From the IMG/VR virus record IMGVR_UViG_3300042894_002308, positions 1 to 64,000 of that record: DNA of 64,000 nt, one strand, 5' to 3'. Below are positions 1 to 6,504 of this stretch, piece after piece. This DNA is from a virus. The position numbers were made by a program, and so were the translations under genes. Positions within the stretch are counted from its first letter, which is position 1. Every line of letters begins with the position of its first letter. The notes beneath the pieces are model-generated. The model did not search any database. It was not told where the DNA came from and saw nothing but the letters and a program-made list of their open reading frames with translations.

Positions 1-1
1 C

Positions 2-124
2 TTCACGCCAGAGGAAATGGCTGACACTACAGCCACAGATGAGGAGATTGAAGAGTCGATGATTACTGCCGGATTCATGACAATGGATTGCTTTAAGATC
101 AACAAAGAAGACGAAGACGAATAA
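2..124 (+). CDS. C-terminal end of an unknown protein (partial)
   Basis: An open frame enters from the left edge and ends at TAA 122-124, giving 40 visible residues rich in Glu and Asp, ending in an acidic EDEDE tail. The next gene starts 9 bases later behind an AAGGA ribosome-binding site, so this is probably the end of a gene in the same early operon. No family can be recognised from the fragment. Confidence 0.6.
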   Translation, partial: FTPEEMADTTATDEEIEESMITAGFMTMDCFKINKEDEDE

Positions 125-133
125 GGAAACACT

Positions 134-313
134 ATGAAAACTCACACAATTATTATTCTGCCAGATGGCGAAACTTGGAATACAATCGGCGACTGCACCA
201 TCATGGTCATAGACGATAAACAATTCAAAGAACTTTGCGAGGATCAAGTCAAAGCATGCGAGATGAAACCTGTTGCAGCACTTTCGTTCAATGATTTGGA
301 AATTAGTTCATAA
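134..313 (+). CDS. small hypothetical protein, 59 aa
   Basis: ATG 134 follows AAGGA (123-128) at good spacing. The frame runs 59 codons to TAA 311-313, whose sequence overlaps the AAGGAGA ribosome-binding site of the next gene. The product is mixed alpha/beta with three cysteines and no membrane segment. It sits between two other small genes of the same strand, typical of a phage early cassette. I do not recognise a family. Confidence 0.65.
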   Translation: MKTHTIIILPDGETWNTIGDCTIMVIDDKQFKELCEDQVKACEMKPVAALSFNDLEISS

Positions 314-322
314 GGAGACACT

Positions 323-619
323 ATGGCAGACCGAGATCATTGTATGGAAGTAGTGAAGGCGTATGACAGAGTTACAATCGTAATGGATTGCATCATGGAG
401 CATTGGTTGGAAGGCAACTGCAATCCACCCAAGGAACTGATTGACCAGTACTTTGAAACTAAGGATGAAGCCTTTCAAGCATTGTATAATGACTTTGACC
501 ACATTAAAGAGAATCAACGCTTTGCTGAAGAAACTCGTGGTATGAACAGAGAGTTTTATAAAAAAATAGATCAACAATTTGGAGTGACTGAAACGCCCAT
601 GTTGTTTGAAGAAGATTAA
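323..619 (+). CDS. small hypothetical protein, 98 aa
   Basis: ATG 323 lies behind AAGGAGA (312-318), the best ribosome-binding site of this little operon. The protein is acidic and looks mostly helical, with no signal peptide or membrane segment. It is the last protein gene before the tRNA cluster, with the tRNA-Leu 5' end only 5 bases beyond the stop, so mRNA and tRNAs are probably co-transcribed and separated by processing. Function unknown. Confidence 0.7.
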   Translation: MADRDHCMEVVKAYDRVTIVMDCIMEHWLEGNCNPPKELIDQYFETKDEAFQALYNDFDHIKENQRFAEETRGMNREFYKKIDQQFGVTETPMLFEED

Positions 620-624
620 CTTAG

Positions 625-708
625 GGCGCGGTGGCGGAATTGGCATACGCAGCAGACTTAAAATCTGCCGACTGTAAAGTCTTGTGGGTTCAAGTCCCAC
701 CCGTGCTA
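625..708 (+). tRNA. tRNA-Leu (TAA)
   Basis: An 84-nt class II cloverleaf. The acceptor stem is GGCGCGG/CCGTGCT with A as discriminator, the anticodon stem is GCAGA/TCTGC with loop CTTAAAA (anticodon TAA at 659-661), and there is a long variable arm and a GTGGG/CCCAC T stem with TTCAAGT loop. CCA is not encoded. It would decode UUA, a codon favoured by the AT-rich genes of this phage. Confidence 0.95.
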
Positions 709-713
709 CATAT

Positions 714-787
714 ATTCCCGTAACTCAGTTGGATAGAGTAACAGATTTCTAATCTGTAGGTCGTTGGTTCAAATCCAACCGGGAATG
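714..787 (+). tRNA. tRNA-Arg (TCT)
   Basis: A 74-nt cloverleaf: acceptor ATTCCCG/CGGGAAT with G discriminator, anticodon stem ACAGA/TCTGT with loop TTTCTAA (anticodon TCT), and T arm TTGG-TTCAAAT-CCAA. It would decode AGA. CCA is not encoded. It lies 5 bases after tRNA-Leu. Confidence 0.95.
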
Positions 788-788
788 C

Positions 789-816
789 TTGACAACCAAT
801 AGAAAGGTGCTACAAT
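789..816 (+). promoter_or_regulatory. sigma-70 type promoter before tRNA-Ile
   Basis: A perfect TTGACA (789-794) and TACAAT (811-816) with a 16-base spacer. Transcription would start near 823, giving about 100 nt of structured leader before tRNA-Ile. It begins 1 base after tRNA-Arg. Confidence 0.75.
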
Positions 817-822
817 GCATAA

Positions 823-922
823 GAATAATTTATATATTATGTTTTGGCGGTAGTTCCCAAAACCGCATAGCGGTAGCCTACGGTTGCACGGTTGGACACT
901 AGCCGTATGATTAGTGTCGTAC
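823..922 (+). ncRNA. structured leader or small RNA between promoter and tRNA-Ile
   Basis: About 100 bases between a strong promoter and tRNA-Ile contain no gene but several helices: 841-847 with 857-863, ACCGC-ATA-GCGGT at 862-874 (alternative to the first), TACGG 879-883 with CCGTA 903-907, and GACACTA 895-901 with TAGTGTC 912-918. The last two interleave as an H-type pseudoknot. It does not fold as a tRNA. It may be a small regulatory RNA released by RNase P processing of tRNA-Ile; function unknown. Confidence 0.4.
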
Positions 923-998
923 AGAAGGGTGGCTGAAACGTAGTTAGAGCGCATGCCTTATAAGCGTGAAAATGTGGGTGCAACTCCCGCCCCTTCTA
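923..998 (+). tRNA. tRNA-Ile (TAT)
   Basis: A 76-nt cloverleaf: acceptor AGAAGGG/CCCTTCT with A discriminator, anticodon stem CATGC/GCGTG with loop CTTATAA (anticodon TAT at 959-961), T stem GTGGG/CCCGC. The T loop TGCAACT departs from the usual TTC start. The anticodon arm closely resembles bacterial tRNA-Ile (GAT). A UAU anticodon would read AUA directly, whereas most bacteria use a lysidine-modified CAU tRNA. Confidence 0.88.
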
Positions 999-1001
999 TT
1001 T

Positions 1002-1107
1002 GTTCCTGCCCGTGTTCAAGTCGTCTGGGTCATAGCATCTTAACCTTCTTTAAGGTTAAGATAACATGGGATATGACGTTCTTTTTTCACACGGGCAGGA
1101 ACTTTTT
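1002..1107 (+). terminator. long nested hairpin with T run after the tRNA cluster
   Basis: A perfect 14-bp outer stem (1002-1015 with 1089-1102) encloses a 6-bp stem (GTCATA 1029-1034 with TATGAC 1072-1077) and an 11-bp inner hairpin (1037-1047 with 1052-1062). TTTTT (1103-1107) follows directly, so it can act as a terminator for the tRNA transcript. The large ordered interior is unusual for a plain terminator. Confidence 0.6.
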
Positions 1108-1113
1108 ATTAAG

Positions 1114-1172
1114 CTACTATCAGAGCCTGGCCTCCCAGGCTCTGATGTTTTTTTATATTATTATGATAGTAG
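1114..1172 (+). terminator. terminator module flanked by CTACTATCA/TGATAGTAG, copy 1
   Basis: CTACTATCA (1114-1122) and its complement TGATAGTAG (1164-1172) enclose a GC hairpin (GAGCCTGG/CCAGGCTC) followed by a run of seven T. The ATCA of the left arm can pair either with the adjacent TGAT to lengthen the hairpin or with the distal arm. Copies 2 and 3 with unrelated hairpin cores follow the next genes. Confidence 0.7.
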
Positions 1173-1225
1173 TGGACGGTACCGGACTGTTATCGGACCT
1201 GGATAAAAAAATCTTGGAGGTGGGG

Positions 1226-1254
1226 TTGACTTTAGAAAGTTTGTGTGGTAAAAT
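1226..1254 (+). promoter_or_regulatory. early promoter of the CobS-like gene
   Basis: TTGACT (1226-1231), a 17-base spacer and TAAAAT (1249-1254). Exactly six bases (TGGGGC) separate the -10 box from ATG 1261, so the predicted +1 is the A of the start codon. The last 20 or so bases match the promoter at 3029-3057 almost exactly. Confidence 0.8.
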
Positions 1255-1260
1255 TGGGGC

Positions 1261-2640
1261 ATGAACAGCAACATTGATAACCGTAAAAAGAACTTCCTCG
1301 CAGCCCTTGAGATTCTCAATGGTACACCCTCTACCTTGGCAGATGCCATCTACAGCAGGGAGCAGTGCATGGCAGCACTTGACCGTGCATGGCAGGATGC
1401 TCCCCATGATCCACGCTACAGCGTTCTTCCGGCTTGGCTTGTGCAGAACAAGAGCCGCCGTGCAGGTCGTGGCAAGTACCACATTCCGGAGATGGTTTCA
1501 TTCGACTTTGCCGATGACTTGGACATCCCTACTGAAAATATTCCTGAATCTTTTTCTGAAACCTTGACTTCCTCTGAAACTTGTGGTACAATTAGCAACA
1601 TGAACAGTAACACCTACAACCTCGCTATGCCGTCCTCCGATGTCTCGCTCGTCCCTACCAAGAACGACACTTTCGTTCCTTGGGGTCACTACGATGACAT
1701 TGCTACCATTCTCGCATCCAAGCAATTCGCTCCCGTCTACATCACGGGTATGTCCGGCAACGGTAAGACTACGATGGTGGAGCAGATCTGTGCGTCTGCT
1801 GCACGGGAGTGCATTCGCGTCAACATCACCGCCGAGACTGACGAGGATGACCTCATCGGTGGTTTCCGTCTTGTCAACGGTGAAACGAAGTTCGTGTTCG
1901 GTGGAGTGGTTCAGGCTATGCAGCGCGGTTCCATTCTGCTCCTTGACGAGATCGACCTTGGTACGGAGCGCATGATGTGCTTGCAGCCTGTGTTGGAAGG
2001 CAAGGGTATCTACATCAAGAAGATCGGTATGTTCATCAAGCCCGCAGTTGGTTTCAATGTGGTTGCGACTGCCAACACCAAGGGCAAGGGTGAGTCTGAT
2101 CGGTTTGTCGGTACTCGCTGCATGAACGAGGCTTTCCTTGATCGCTTCTCGTATTGGTTTGAGCAGGACTACGCAGATCGCACTATCGAAGCGCGTATCA
2201 TCATTCGTAAGATGAAGGCGTTCGGCAAGGAGGACAAGGAGTTCGCTCAGTACCTCACGAAGTGGGCAGAGACAATTCGCATGGGCTTCAAGGAAGGCGG
2301 CTTGGATGACATCATCACGACTCGCCGTCTTGAGGAAGTCTGCAAGGCATTCGCCATCTTCGGTGACAAGGAGAAGGCAATCAAGTTGACGCTGACTCGT
2401 TTCGATACATCAACCAAGGAGGCGTTCTACAACCTGTACACGAAGATCGACCCAACGATTCTTCCTGTGCCGGAGGGAATGCCGGAGGCTCCGGTGAAGG
2501 CACCTAGCGCGGAGCAGCAGAAGATCGCAGAATTGAAAGCACAGTTGGAGAAGTTGTCCAATGCTTACCCTCACATGGCAGAAGTCATCCCGTCCATTCC
2601 GTCCGACGATACCAATACCCAGTACGCAGTTAACGCCTAA
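1261..2640 (+). CDS. cobS: CobS-like MoxR-type AAA+ ATPase
   Basis: A 459-aa AAA+ ATPase. Walker A is GMSGNGKT (about 163-170), Walker B SILLLDEID (about 224-232), sensor 1 VVATANT (about 267), with a C-terminal Ala/Glu-rich coiled-coil-like tail. The 130-residue N-terminal extension is unlike the core family. T4-type cyanophages carry related CobS-labelled ATPases, and the family works with a VWA partner, here encoded downstream at 3064. Real cobaltochelatase activity is unlikely; a remodelling ATPase is a better guess. GC content is clearly higher than in the rest of the window. The start is fixed by the leaderless promoter. Confidence 0.85.
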   Translation: MNSNIDNRKKNFLAALEILNGTPSTLADAIYSREQCMAALDRAWQDAPHDPRYSVLPAWLVQNKSRRAGRGKYHIPEMVSFDFADDLDIPTENIPESFSETLTSSETCGTISNMNSNTYNLAMPSSDVSLVPTKNDTFVPWGHYDDIATILASKQFAPVYITGMSGNGKTTMVEQICASAARECIRVNITAETDEDDLIGGFRLVNGETKFVFGGVVQAMQRGSILLLDEIDLGTERMMCLQPVLEGKGIYIKKIGMFIKPAVGFNVVATANTKGKGESDRFVGTRCMNEAFLDRFSYWFEQDYADRTIEARIIIRKMKAFGKEDKEFAQYLTKWAETIRMGFKEGGLDDIITTRRLEEVCKAFAIFGDKEKAIKLTLTRFDTSTKEAFYNLYTKIDPTILPVPEGMPEAPVKAPSAEQQKIAELKAQLEKLSNAYPHMAEVIPSIPSDDTNTQYAVNA

Positions 2641-2658
2641 CAAAGAAAGAAAAAGAAA

Positions 2659-2883
2659 ATGCCATATCTCAACAAGCGCAATCGTTTCATTTCCGCCGCC
2701 AAGCAGTTTGCGGATACCGTTCACAACGGTAACACCAACAACTTCAGCAAGACGGATCTTCTTGCAGTCGCACATTCCATCAACATGAAAGGCATTCCCA
2801 CTTGGGTGTTGAAGGATTGCCAGACTAGCACGAAGGGTGTTTACGATCTCACTCCCCTGATCGTTCCCACCGTTACCGTCTGA
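2659..2883 (+). CDS. small hypothetical protein between CobS-like and CobT-like genes, 74 aa
   Basis: ATG 2659 lies 18 bases after the ATPase stop behind a purine-rich AAAGAAAGAAAAAG stretch, so it is probably co-transcribed with it. The 74-residue product is basic at its N terminus and polar, with no membrane segment. Its codon use matches the GC-rich neighbours. Two hairpins follow its stop, closing the transcript. It may be a small partner of the ATPase/VWA pair; no family recognised. Confidence 0.65.
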   Translation: MPYLNKRNRFISAAKQFADTVHNGNTNNFSKTDLLAVAHSINMKGIPTWVLKDCQTSTKGVYDLTPLIVPTVTV

Positions 2884-2894
2884 TGCTGTTCAAG

Positions 2895-2920
2895 CCCCAC
2901 TCCCCGCAAGGGGAGTGGGG
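2895..2920 (+). terminator. GC-rich hairpin with GCAA loop
   Basis: A perfect 11-bp stem CCCCACTCCCC/GGGGAGTGGGG closed by a GCAA (GNRA) tetraloop, 12 bases after the stop of the 74-aa gene. No T run follows, so it may protect the mRNA 3' end or act with the terminator module just downstream. Confidence 0.6.
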
Positions 2921-2933
2921 TAGCATTATGTAG

Positions 2934-2988
2934 CTACTATCAGAAAGGCCCCTGGCCTTTCTGTGTTTTTGTATGTCCCTGATAGTAG
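2934..2988 (+). terminator. terminator module flanked by CTACTATCA/TGATAGTAG, copy 2
   Basis: CTACTATCA (2934-2942) and TGATAGTAG (2980-2988) enclose a CAGAAAGGCC/GGCCTTTCTG hairpin followed by TGTTTTTG. Arms are identical to copies 1 and 3, the hairpin core is not. Confidence 0.7.
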
Positions 2989-3028
2989 CCGGACGTTATG
3001 GGACGCAAAAATAAACTTTGCGTGAGGC

Positions 3029-3057
3029 TTGACTTCTTGCCAAAGGTGTGGTAAAAT
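3029..3057 (+). promoter_or_regulatory. early promoter of the CobT-like VWA gene
   Basis: TTGACT (3029-3034), 17-base spacer, TAAAAT (3052-3057), then TGGGGC and ATG 3064: the same six-base geometry as the promoter at 1226. A 7-bp hairpin (ACGCAAA 3003-3009 with TTTGCGT 3017-3023) lies just upstream and could be an operator. Confidence 0.8.
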
Positions 3058-3063
3058 TGGGGC

Positions 3064-5229
3064 ATGAATACATCTCTCTCCATCTTCGCTAAGGCACTCG
3101 CGTCCGAAAACCTCTCCTTCTCCTTTTCCAAGGATGCCAATACTGCATCGTTCGATGTTAAGTCTCGGCACCTCGTTATGCCCATGTGGGATGTGACCGA
3201 TACGGTCAAGACCATGTTGATCGCCCATGAGATCAGCCATGCTCTGTGGACTCCCTACGAACGCAGCGAAGAGTTGCTTAAGGCTGCGGAGGTGGACGGC
3301 TACAACCTCCCGCTCCTTCAGCGTATCGCCAATGTGATCGAAGATGTTCGCATTGAGAAGTTGATGAAGCAGAAGTTCCCCGGCACTCGCCGCGACTTCT
3401 TCCTTGGCTACAAGGAGATCGCAGAACTCGACCTGTTTGGATTCAAGCAGATGGATCTGCCGAAGGCAGGGTTCCTCAACCGCCTCAACATTCACTTCAA
3501 GTTCGGTATTCCCGGCTTCATCCCCATGACCTTTGAGGGTAACGAGCAGGAAGTCGTGGACATGGTGGACGGTGTTGTCAATTTCGATCAGGTCTTTGAG
3601 GTTGCCAAGTTCCTGTACGAACATCCTTCCATGAAGGAGATCCGCGAGAAGATGGAAGCCGCTGCTGCTCAAGGAGACAAGCAGGGTGAGAAGGATCAGA
3701 AGCAAATCTTGGCAGACAAGACTGAGGTTCCCGGTGACTTCGTGAGTAAGAAGGGCAATCACTTTCAGGATGGTGTTGTGACCATCACGGGCGTGAAGGA
3801 TCTGTCAGACTACATCATCAGCACCGATACGATTCTCACCGATTTCAACGGCAATGAAGGCTGCAACACGCTGAACATTGAAGAGTATCGCAAGTTTGTT
3901 CGTGAGTCCGATGCGTTCGTTCGTCAGATGGTTGCACAGTTTGAGCGCAAGAAGGCTGCGGACGATATTCGCCGTGAGCGTCCCAAGCAGACCGGAATGC
4001 TGAACCTTGATCGTCTTCATCAGTACAAGACGCATGACGATATCTTCCTGTCGAAGATCGTCAAGCAGGACGGCAAGAACCACGGGATCGTGTTCATGCT
4101 CGACTTCAGCGGTAGCATGGGTCAGACCATTGGTCATGCCTACCTTCAGGTGCTTCAGTTGGTTTGGTTCTGCGAGAAGGCAAACATTCCGTTTGAAGTG
4201 TTCGGCTTCACCGATGTCTACTGCCTGAAGATTCCCGGCTACGAAGAAGCGTACCGTGAATGGCAGAAGACCAATCCTACGGGATTCAGCCATGACTTCG
4301 ATCATGTTTGGAACGCGGGTAAACTCAGACGCGAATGCCCAACGGCATTGGAAATGGGTTCTGCTCGACTGATGAACATTGCTTCATCCAAGGATGACGC
4401 AGCAACCCGTGAGCGTCTGTGCGCTTTCATCTACGAAGCGTATGTCACGCAGACTCGTCCTGCTTCTCGTCTGATTTCCTTGAACGGTACGCCTACGGTG
4501 GAGTGCGTTGCGCTTGCTTCGCAGTTCATGGTGAATTGGGTGAAGGAGAACAACATTCAGATTCCTACGATCATGGTTGTGACTGACGGCTGCTGCAATG
4601 GCGTGAATACGCTTGAAGCAAACAACCTGTATCACTTCTGTTCGCAGGACAGTACCGCGACTGTAACGAATGAGATTCTCGATACCATTATTGTGCTTCC
4701 GAAAAAGTACACGAAGAGTGGACTGCCTAACGCGGTGATCGCTTCAATGCTTGATTCGCTTCGCATCAAGTTGAATGCTCGTTGCATCGGTATGTATGTG
4801 ATGGCGGGTCGTACCCTTGGCATTCGTGCCTATGAGCAGTTCTGCATGAGTCAGGATGAGAATGAGAAGTTGCGTGAGGCAGGATCGTATCAGGAGTCCC
4901 CATTGGAGACTTCGGATCGCTTCAAGGCTGCATCAGAAGCGTTCAAGGAAGGTTGCTTGATTCTGCACGAAGATACTTTCCCCGGTTACGATTCGTACTT
5001 TCTCATTCAGACTACGAAGCCCGTGAAGGATGAAGAGGCTGTTTCGACCACGGGTAACTTCACCAAGGTCAAGAATGCCTTCATCAAGACGATGGGCAAG
5101 CGCGCAGGTAGTCGCGTGTTCCTCTCCCGGTATGTTGACATTGTGGCGGGTGCGCCGATTCGCAAGATGGATTCGGGAGTCTACGGACTCCCTGCCTTCC
5201 CGGAAGGATTCAAGTTTCGGCAGAGATAA
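3064..5229 (+). CDS. CobT-like protein: N-terminal zincin motif plus VWA domain
   Basis: A 721-aa protein with two recognisable parts. Residues 55-59 are HEISH, an HEXXH zinc-metalloprotease signature, followed about 35 residues later by NVIEDVRIEK that could give a third ligand. From about 340 there is a VWA domain with MIDAS motif DFSGSMG (D347, S349, S351) and a second acidic site TDG (D508). The middle is charged and helical. CobT-type VWA proteins pair with CobS/MoxR ATPases, and the ATPase at 1261 has the same promoter. Role in infection unknown. GC-rich codon use like the ATPase. Confidence 0.8.
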   Translation: MNTSLSIFAKALASENLSFSFSKDANTASFDVKSRHLVMPMWDVTDTVKTMLIAHEISHALWTPYERSEELLKAAEVDGYNLPLLQRIANVIEDVRIEKLMKQKFPGTRRDFFLGYKEIAELDLFGFKQMDLPKAGFLNRLNIHFKFGIPGFIPMTFEGNEQEVVDMVDGVVNFDQVFEVAKFLYEHPSMKEIREKMEAAAAQGDKQGEKDQKQILADKTEVPGDFVSKKGNHFQDGVVTITGVKDLSDYIISTDTILTDFNGNEGCNTLNIEEYRKFVRESDAFVRQMVAQFERKKAADDIRRERPKQTGMLNLDRLHQYKTHDDIFLSKIVKQDGKNHGIVFMLDFSGSMGQTIGHAYLQVLQLVWFCEKANIPFEVFGFTDVYCLKIPGYEEAYREWQKTNPTGFSHDFDHVWNAGKLRRECPTALEMGSARLMNIASSKDDAATRERLCAFIYEAYVTQTRPASRLISLNGTPTVECVALASQFMVNWVKENNIQIPTIMVVTDGCCNGVNTLEANNLYHFCSQDSTATVTNEILDTIIVLPKKYTKSGLPNAVIASMLDSLRIKLNARCIGMYVMAGRTLGIRAYEQFCMSQDENEKLREAGSYQESPLETSDRFKAASEAFKEGCLILHEDTFPGYDSYFLIQTTKPVKDEEAVSTTGNFTKVKNAFIKTMGKRAGSRVFLSRYVDIVAGAPIRKMDSGVYGLPAFPEGFKFRQR

Positions 5230-5267
5230 GATTTACTGAGTTGGTGTTTGATTCATTCATACATAGT

Positions 5268-5303
5268 CACCCAGTACTGGAAGGAGAGAGCCAGTCCTGG
5301 GTG
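5268..5303 (+). terminator. hairpin after the VWA gene
   Basis: CACCCAGTACTGG (5268-5280) pairs with CCAGTCCTGGGTG (5291-5303) with one mismatch around a purine loop. Like the hairpins at 1002 and 2895 it lies shortly before a CTACTATCA terminator module. Confidence 0.5.
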
Positions 5304-5319
5304 GCTGTGTACCTGGAGA

Positions 5320-5375
5320 CTACTATCAGAAACCTCCGAGGTTTCTGATATTATTTTATTCCCCCCTGATAGTAG
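5320..5375 (+). terminator. terminator module flanked by CTACTATCA/TGATAGTAG, copy 3
   Basis: CTACTATCA (5320-5328) and TGATAGTAG (5367-5375) enclose a CAGAAACCTC/GAGGTTTCTG hairpin followed by an A/T stretch. An isolated left arm CTACTATCA also occurs at 5758-5766 without a partner. Confidence 0.7.
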
Positions 5376-5502
5376 CTCGGACAGGACGGACGGGATACAC
5401 CTGGCCCACAAATAATAATTAATTTCTTTATGGTCTCAGTGTTCACCTGGCACCTGGCAGCTGGGACCAGCTCTCACGTTATCGGACTTGTGGATTAGTT
5501 GC

Positions 5503-5530
5503 TTGACTTCCCCTATATCTGGTGTATATT
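5503..5530 (+). promoter_or_regulatory. putative promoter inside the repeat cluster
   Basis: TTGACT (5503-5508), 16-base spacer, TATATT (5525-5530). The nearest in-frame ATG is 5543, 12 bases on, so this promoter does not have the exact leaderless spacing of its relatives. Confidence 0.55.
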
Positions 5531-5542
5531 ATAGGACTGTTC

Positions 5543-5830
5543 ATGCGACCGATAAACTCCCAGTCCCTGTGTCCGATAATCATTATAGGTCGGGCTGGGA
5601 GTTATCGGGCGTGGGTTGTTATCTGGGCTATACTTATCGGACTCCTGGTTATCGGTCTGCCAGGTGACGAGGTTATTCGCTACCTCAGAGGTTATAATAA
5701 TAATTTAATATTATCGGACGGGATTCAGGCGGACAGGATTCGCATCGATACATGCAGCTACTATCAAAAGGGCACCTGGAGGCCCCAGATTAATAATATT
5801 AATACTCTGGACGGGATTCAATACCCTTAG
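5543..5830 (+). CDS. possible small membrane protein, 95 aa
   Basis: An open frame from ATG 5543 follows a promoter by 12 bases and has one strong hydrophobic segment (about residues 23-40, VVIWAILIGLLVIGLP) followed by a charged region. It overlaps the GTTATCGGAC repeat cluster and an unpaired CTACTATCA arm, which argues that the DNA may be conserved for other reasons. There is no clear ribosome-binding site. It could be a real membrane protein or a chance frame. Confidence 0.3.
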   Translation: MRPINSQSLCPIIIIGRAGSYRAWVVIWAILIGLLVIGLPGDEVIRYLRGYNNNLILSDGIQADRIRIDTCSYYQKGTWRPQINNINTLDGIQYP

Positions 5831-5880
5831 AGAGCTCCAGGTATGTGGCCTGGACAGGATACAGCTAATCTGGACAGGAT

Positions 5881-6192
5881 TGTTCAAAAAATTATAATAA
5901 TTTACTCAAATTGTTCATAAAGGACCCTGAATTGTCCAACCTGGATGGACGGTACGCAGAAACTGTAAGAAATTGTAAATTTTTAATAAAATTTCAAGTA
6001 TTTGCTTGACTCCTAGGACTGGATATAGGCGATTGGTGCCTTAAAGGGTCTCTGGAGTTCTTTTTGACCCTCGGATGGCTCTGAGAGGCGTATAGAACGC
6101 TTAAAGAGGCTTTGAGGAGTGGTCACTAAACTCCATACTCTCAAAATTTCTTTAAAATTCATTACCCCACACCACCCCATACCAACCCATTC
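5881..6192 (+). other. non-coding AT-rich stretch after the repeat cluster
   Basis: No convincing gene. It begins with an AT-rich block (5880-5925) holding two TTGTTCA repeats (5880 and 5910), continues with TTTTTAATAAAATTTC near 5980, and ends beside the 3' end of the minus-strand genes. TTGACT at 6006 has no -10 partner. The AT-rich block next to iteron-like repeats is compatible with a DNA-unwinding element. Confidence 0.4.
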
Positions 6193-6504
6193 TTACCCAC
6201 CCATTTTCCAAGTCTTATCTTTAGAGTCATATTCGTACATACCACCCCTAAAACGTCTGTTAAAGTCCGGTGGTAACTTTGGTAATGGAGGAAGTGTCTT
6301 GTGAGGTGGAAACATAGGTGGAGGTGGTGCTGCTGGTGGTGGAGGCGGTGGTGGAGTAGGCGATGGAGTAGGTAAAGGATTATTTGGTGGATATCCTGGT
6401 CCTACTGGCACTAATACTCCATTGTTGGGAACTTTCCCTGATGGAGCAGATCCTGTTGCACCCGGTGTATTTACTTCATACAAAAATGTTTTAAATTTCT
6501 TCAT
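6193..6504 (-). CDS. capsid-targeting-leader protein, proline-rich, 103 aa
   Basis: It begins MKKFKTFLYE, the shared leader of this operon, with an L-Y-E site at residues 8-10 that fits the T4 gp21 prohead protease pattern (L/I-x-E). The body is a low-complexity Pro-rich segment (about 40-78, runs of seven Pro) and a short basic C terminus. ATG overlaps the stop of the upstream gene (ATGA). Last gene of a five-gene coupled operon. Inferred role: small internal head protein. Confidence 0.7.
   Translation of the reverse strand: MKKFKTFLYEVNTPGATGSAPSGKVPNNGVLVPVGPGYPPNNPLPTPSPTPPPPPPPAAPPPPMFPPHKTLPPLPKLPPDFNRRFRGGMYEYDSKDKTWKMGG

Larger units (their letters stand above)
5388..5880 (+). repeat. 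cluster of GTTATCGGAC and GGAC(A/G)GGAT repeats; candidate origin or operator array
   Basis: The 10-mer GTTATCGGAC or a one-base variant occurs at 5478, 5601, 5633, 5648 and 5710, and inverted at 5547 and 5571, with further copies at 1189 and 2995. A second 9-mer GGAC(A/G)GGAT occurs at 5388, 5716, 5731, 5809, 5852 and 5872. An inverted pair GATAAACTCCCAG/CTGGGAGTTATC spans 5551-5606. AT-rich sequence follows. Iteron-like clustering next to AT-rich DNA suggests a replication origin or multi-site operator; this is inference. Confidence 0.55.

Noticed and set aside
823-922. Known ribozyme, tmRNA or extra tRNA in the promoter-tRNA-Ile gap
   Set aside because: No hammerhead core, no tRNA arms and no tag-peptide reading frame could be found; only generic helices remain.
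953-1264. Open frame on the plus strand across tRNA-Ile and the following hairpins
   Set aside because: It overlaps a well-supported tRNA and two strong RNA structures, has no ribosome-binding site, and runs into the CobS-like start.
2926-3762. Long minus-strand frame opposite the CobT-like gene
   Set aside because: It is the antisense of a strongly coding gene with VWA and HEXXH motifs; its sequence has no domain features.
6006-6096. TTGACT (6006) and TTGACC (6064) as further promoters
   Set aside because: No acceptable -10 box at 15-19 bases from either.
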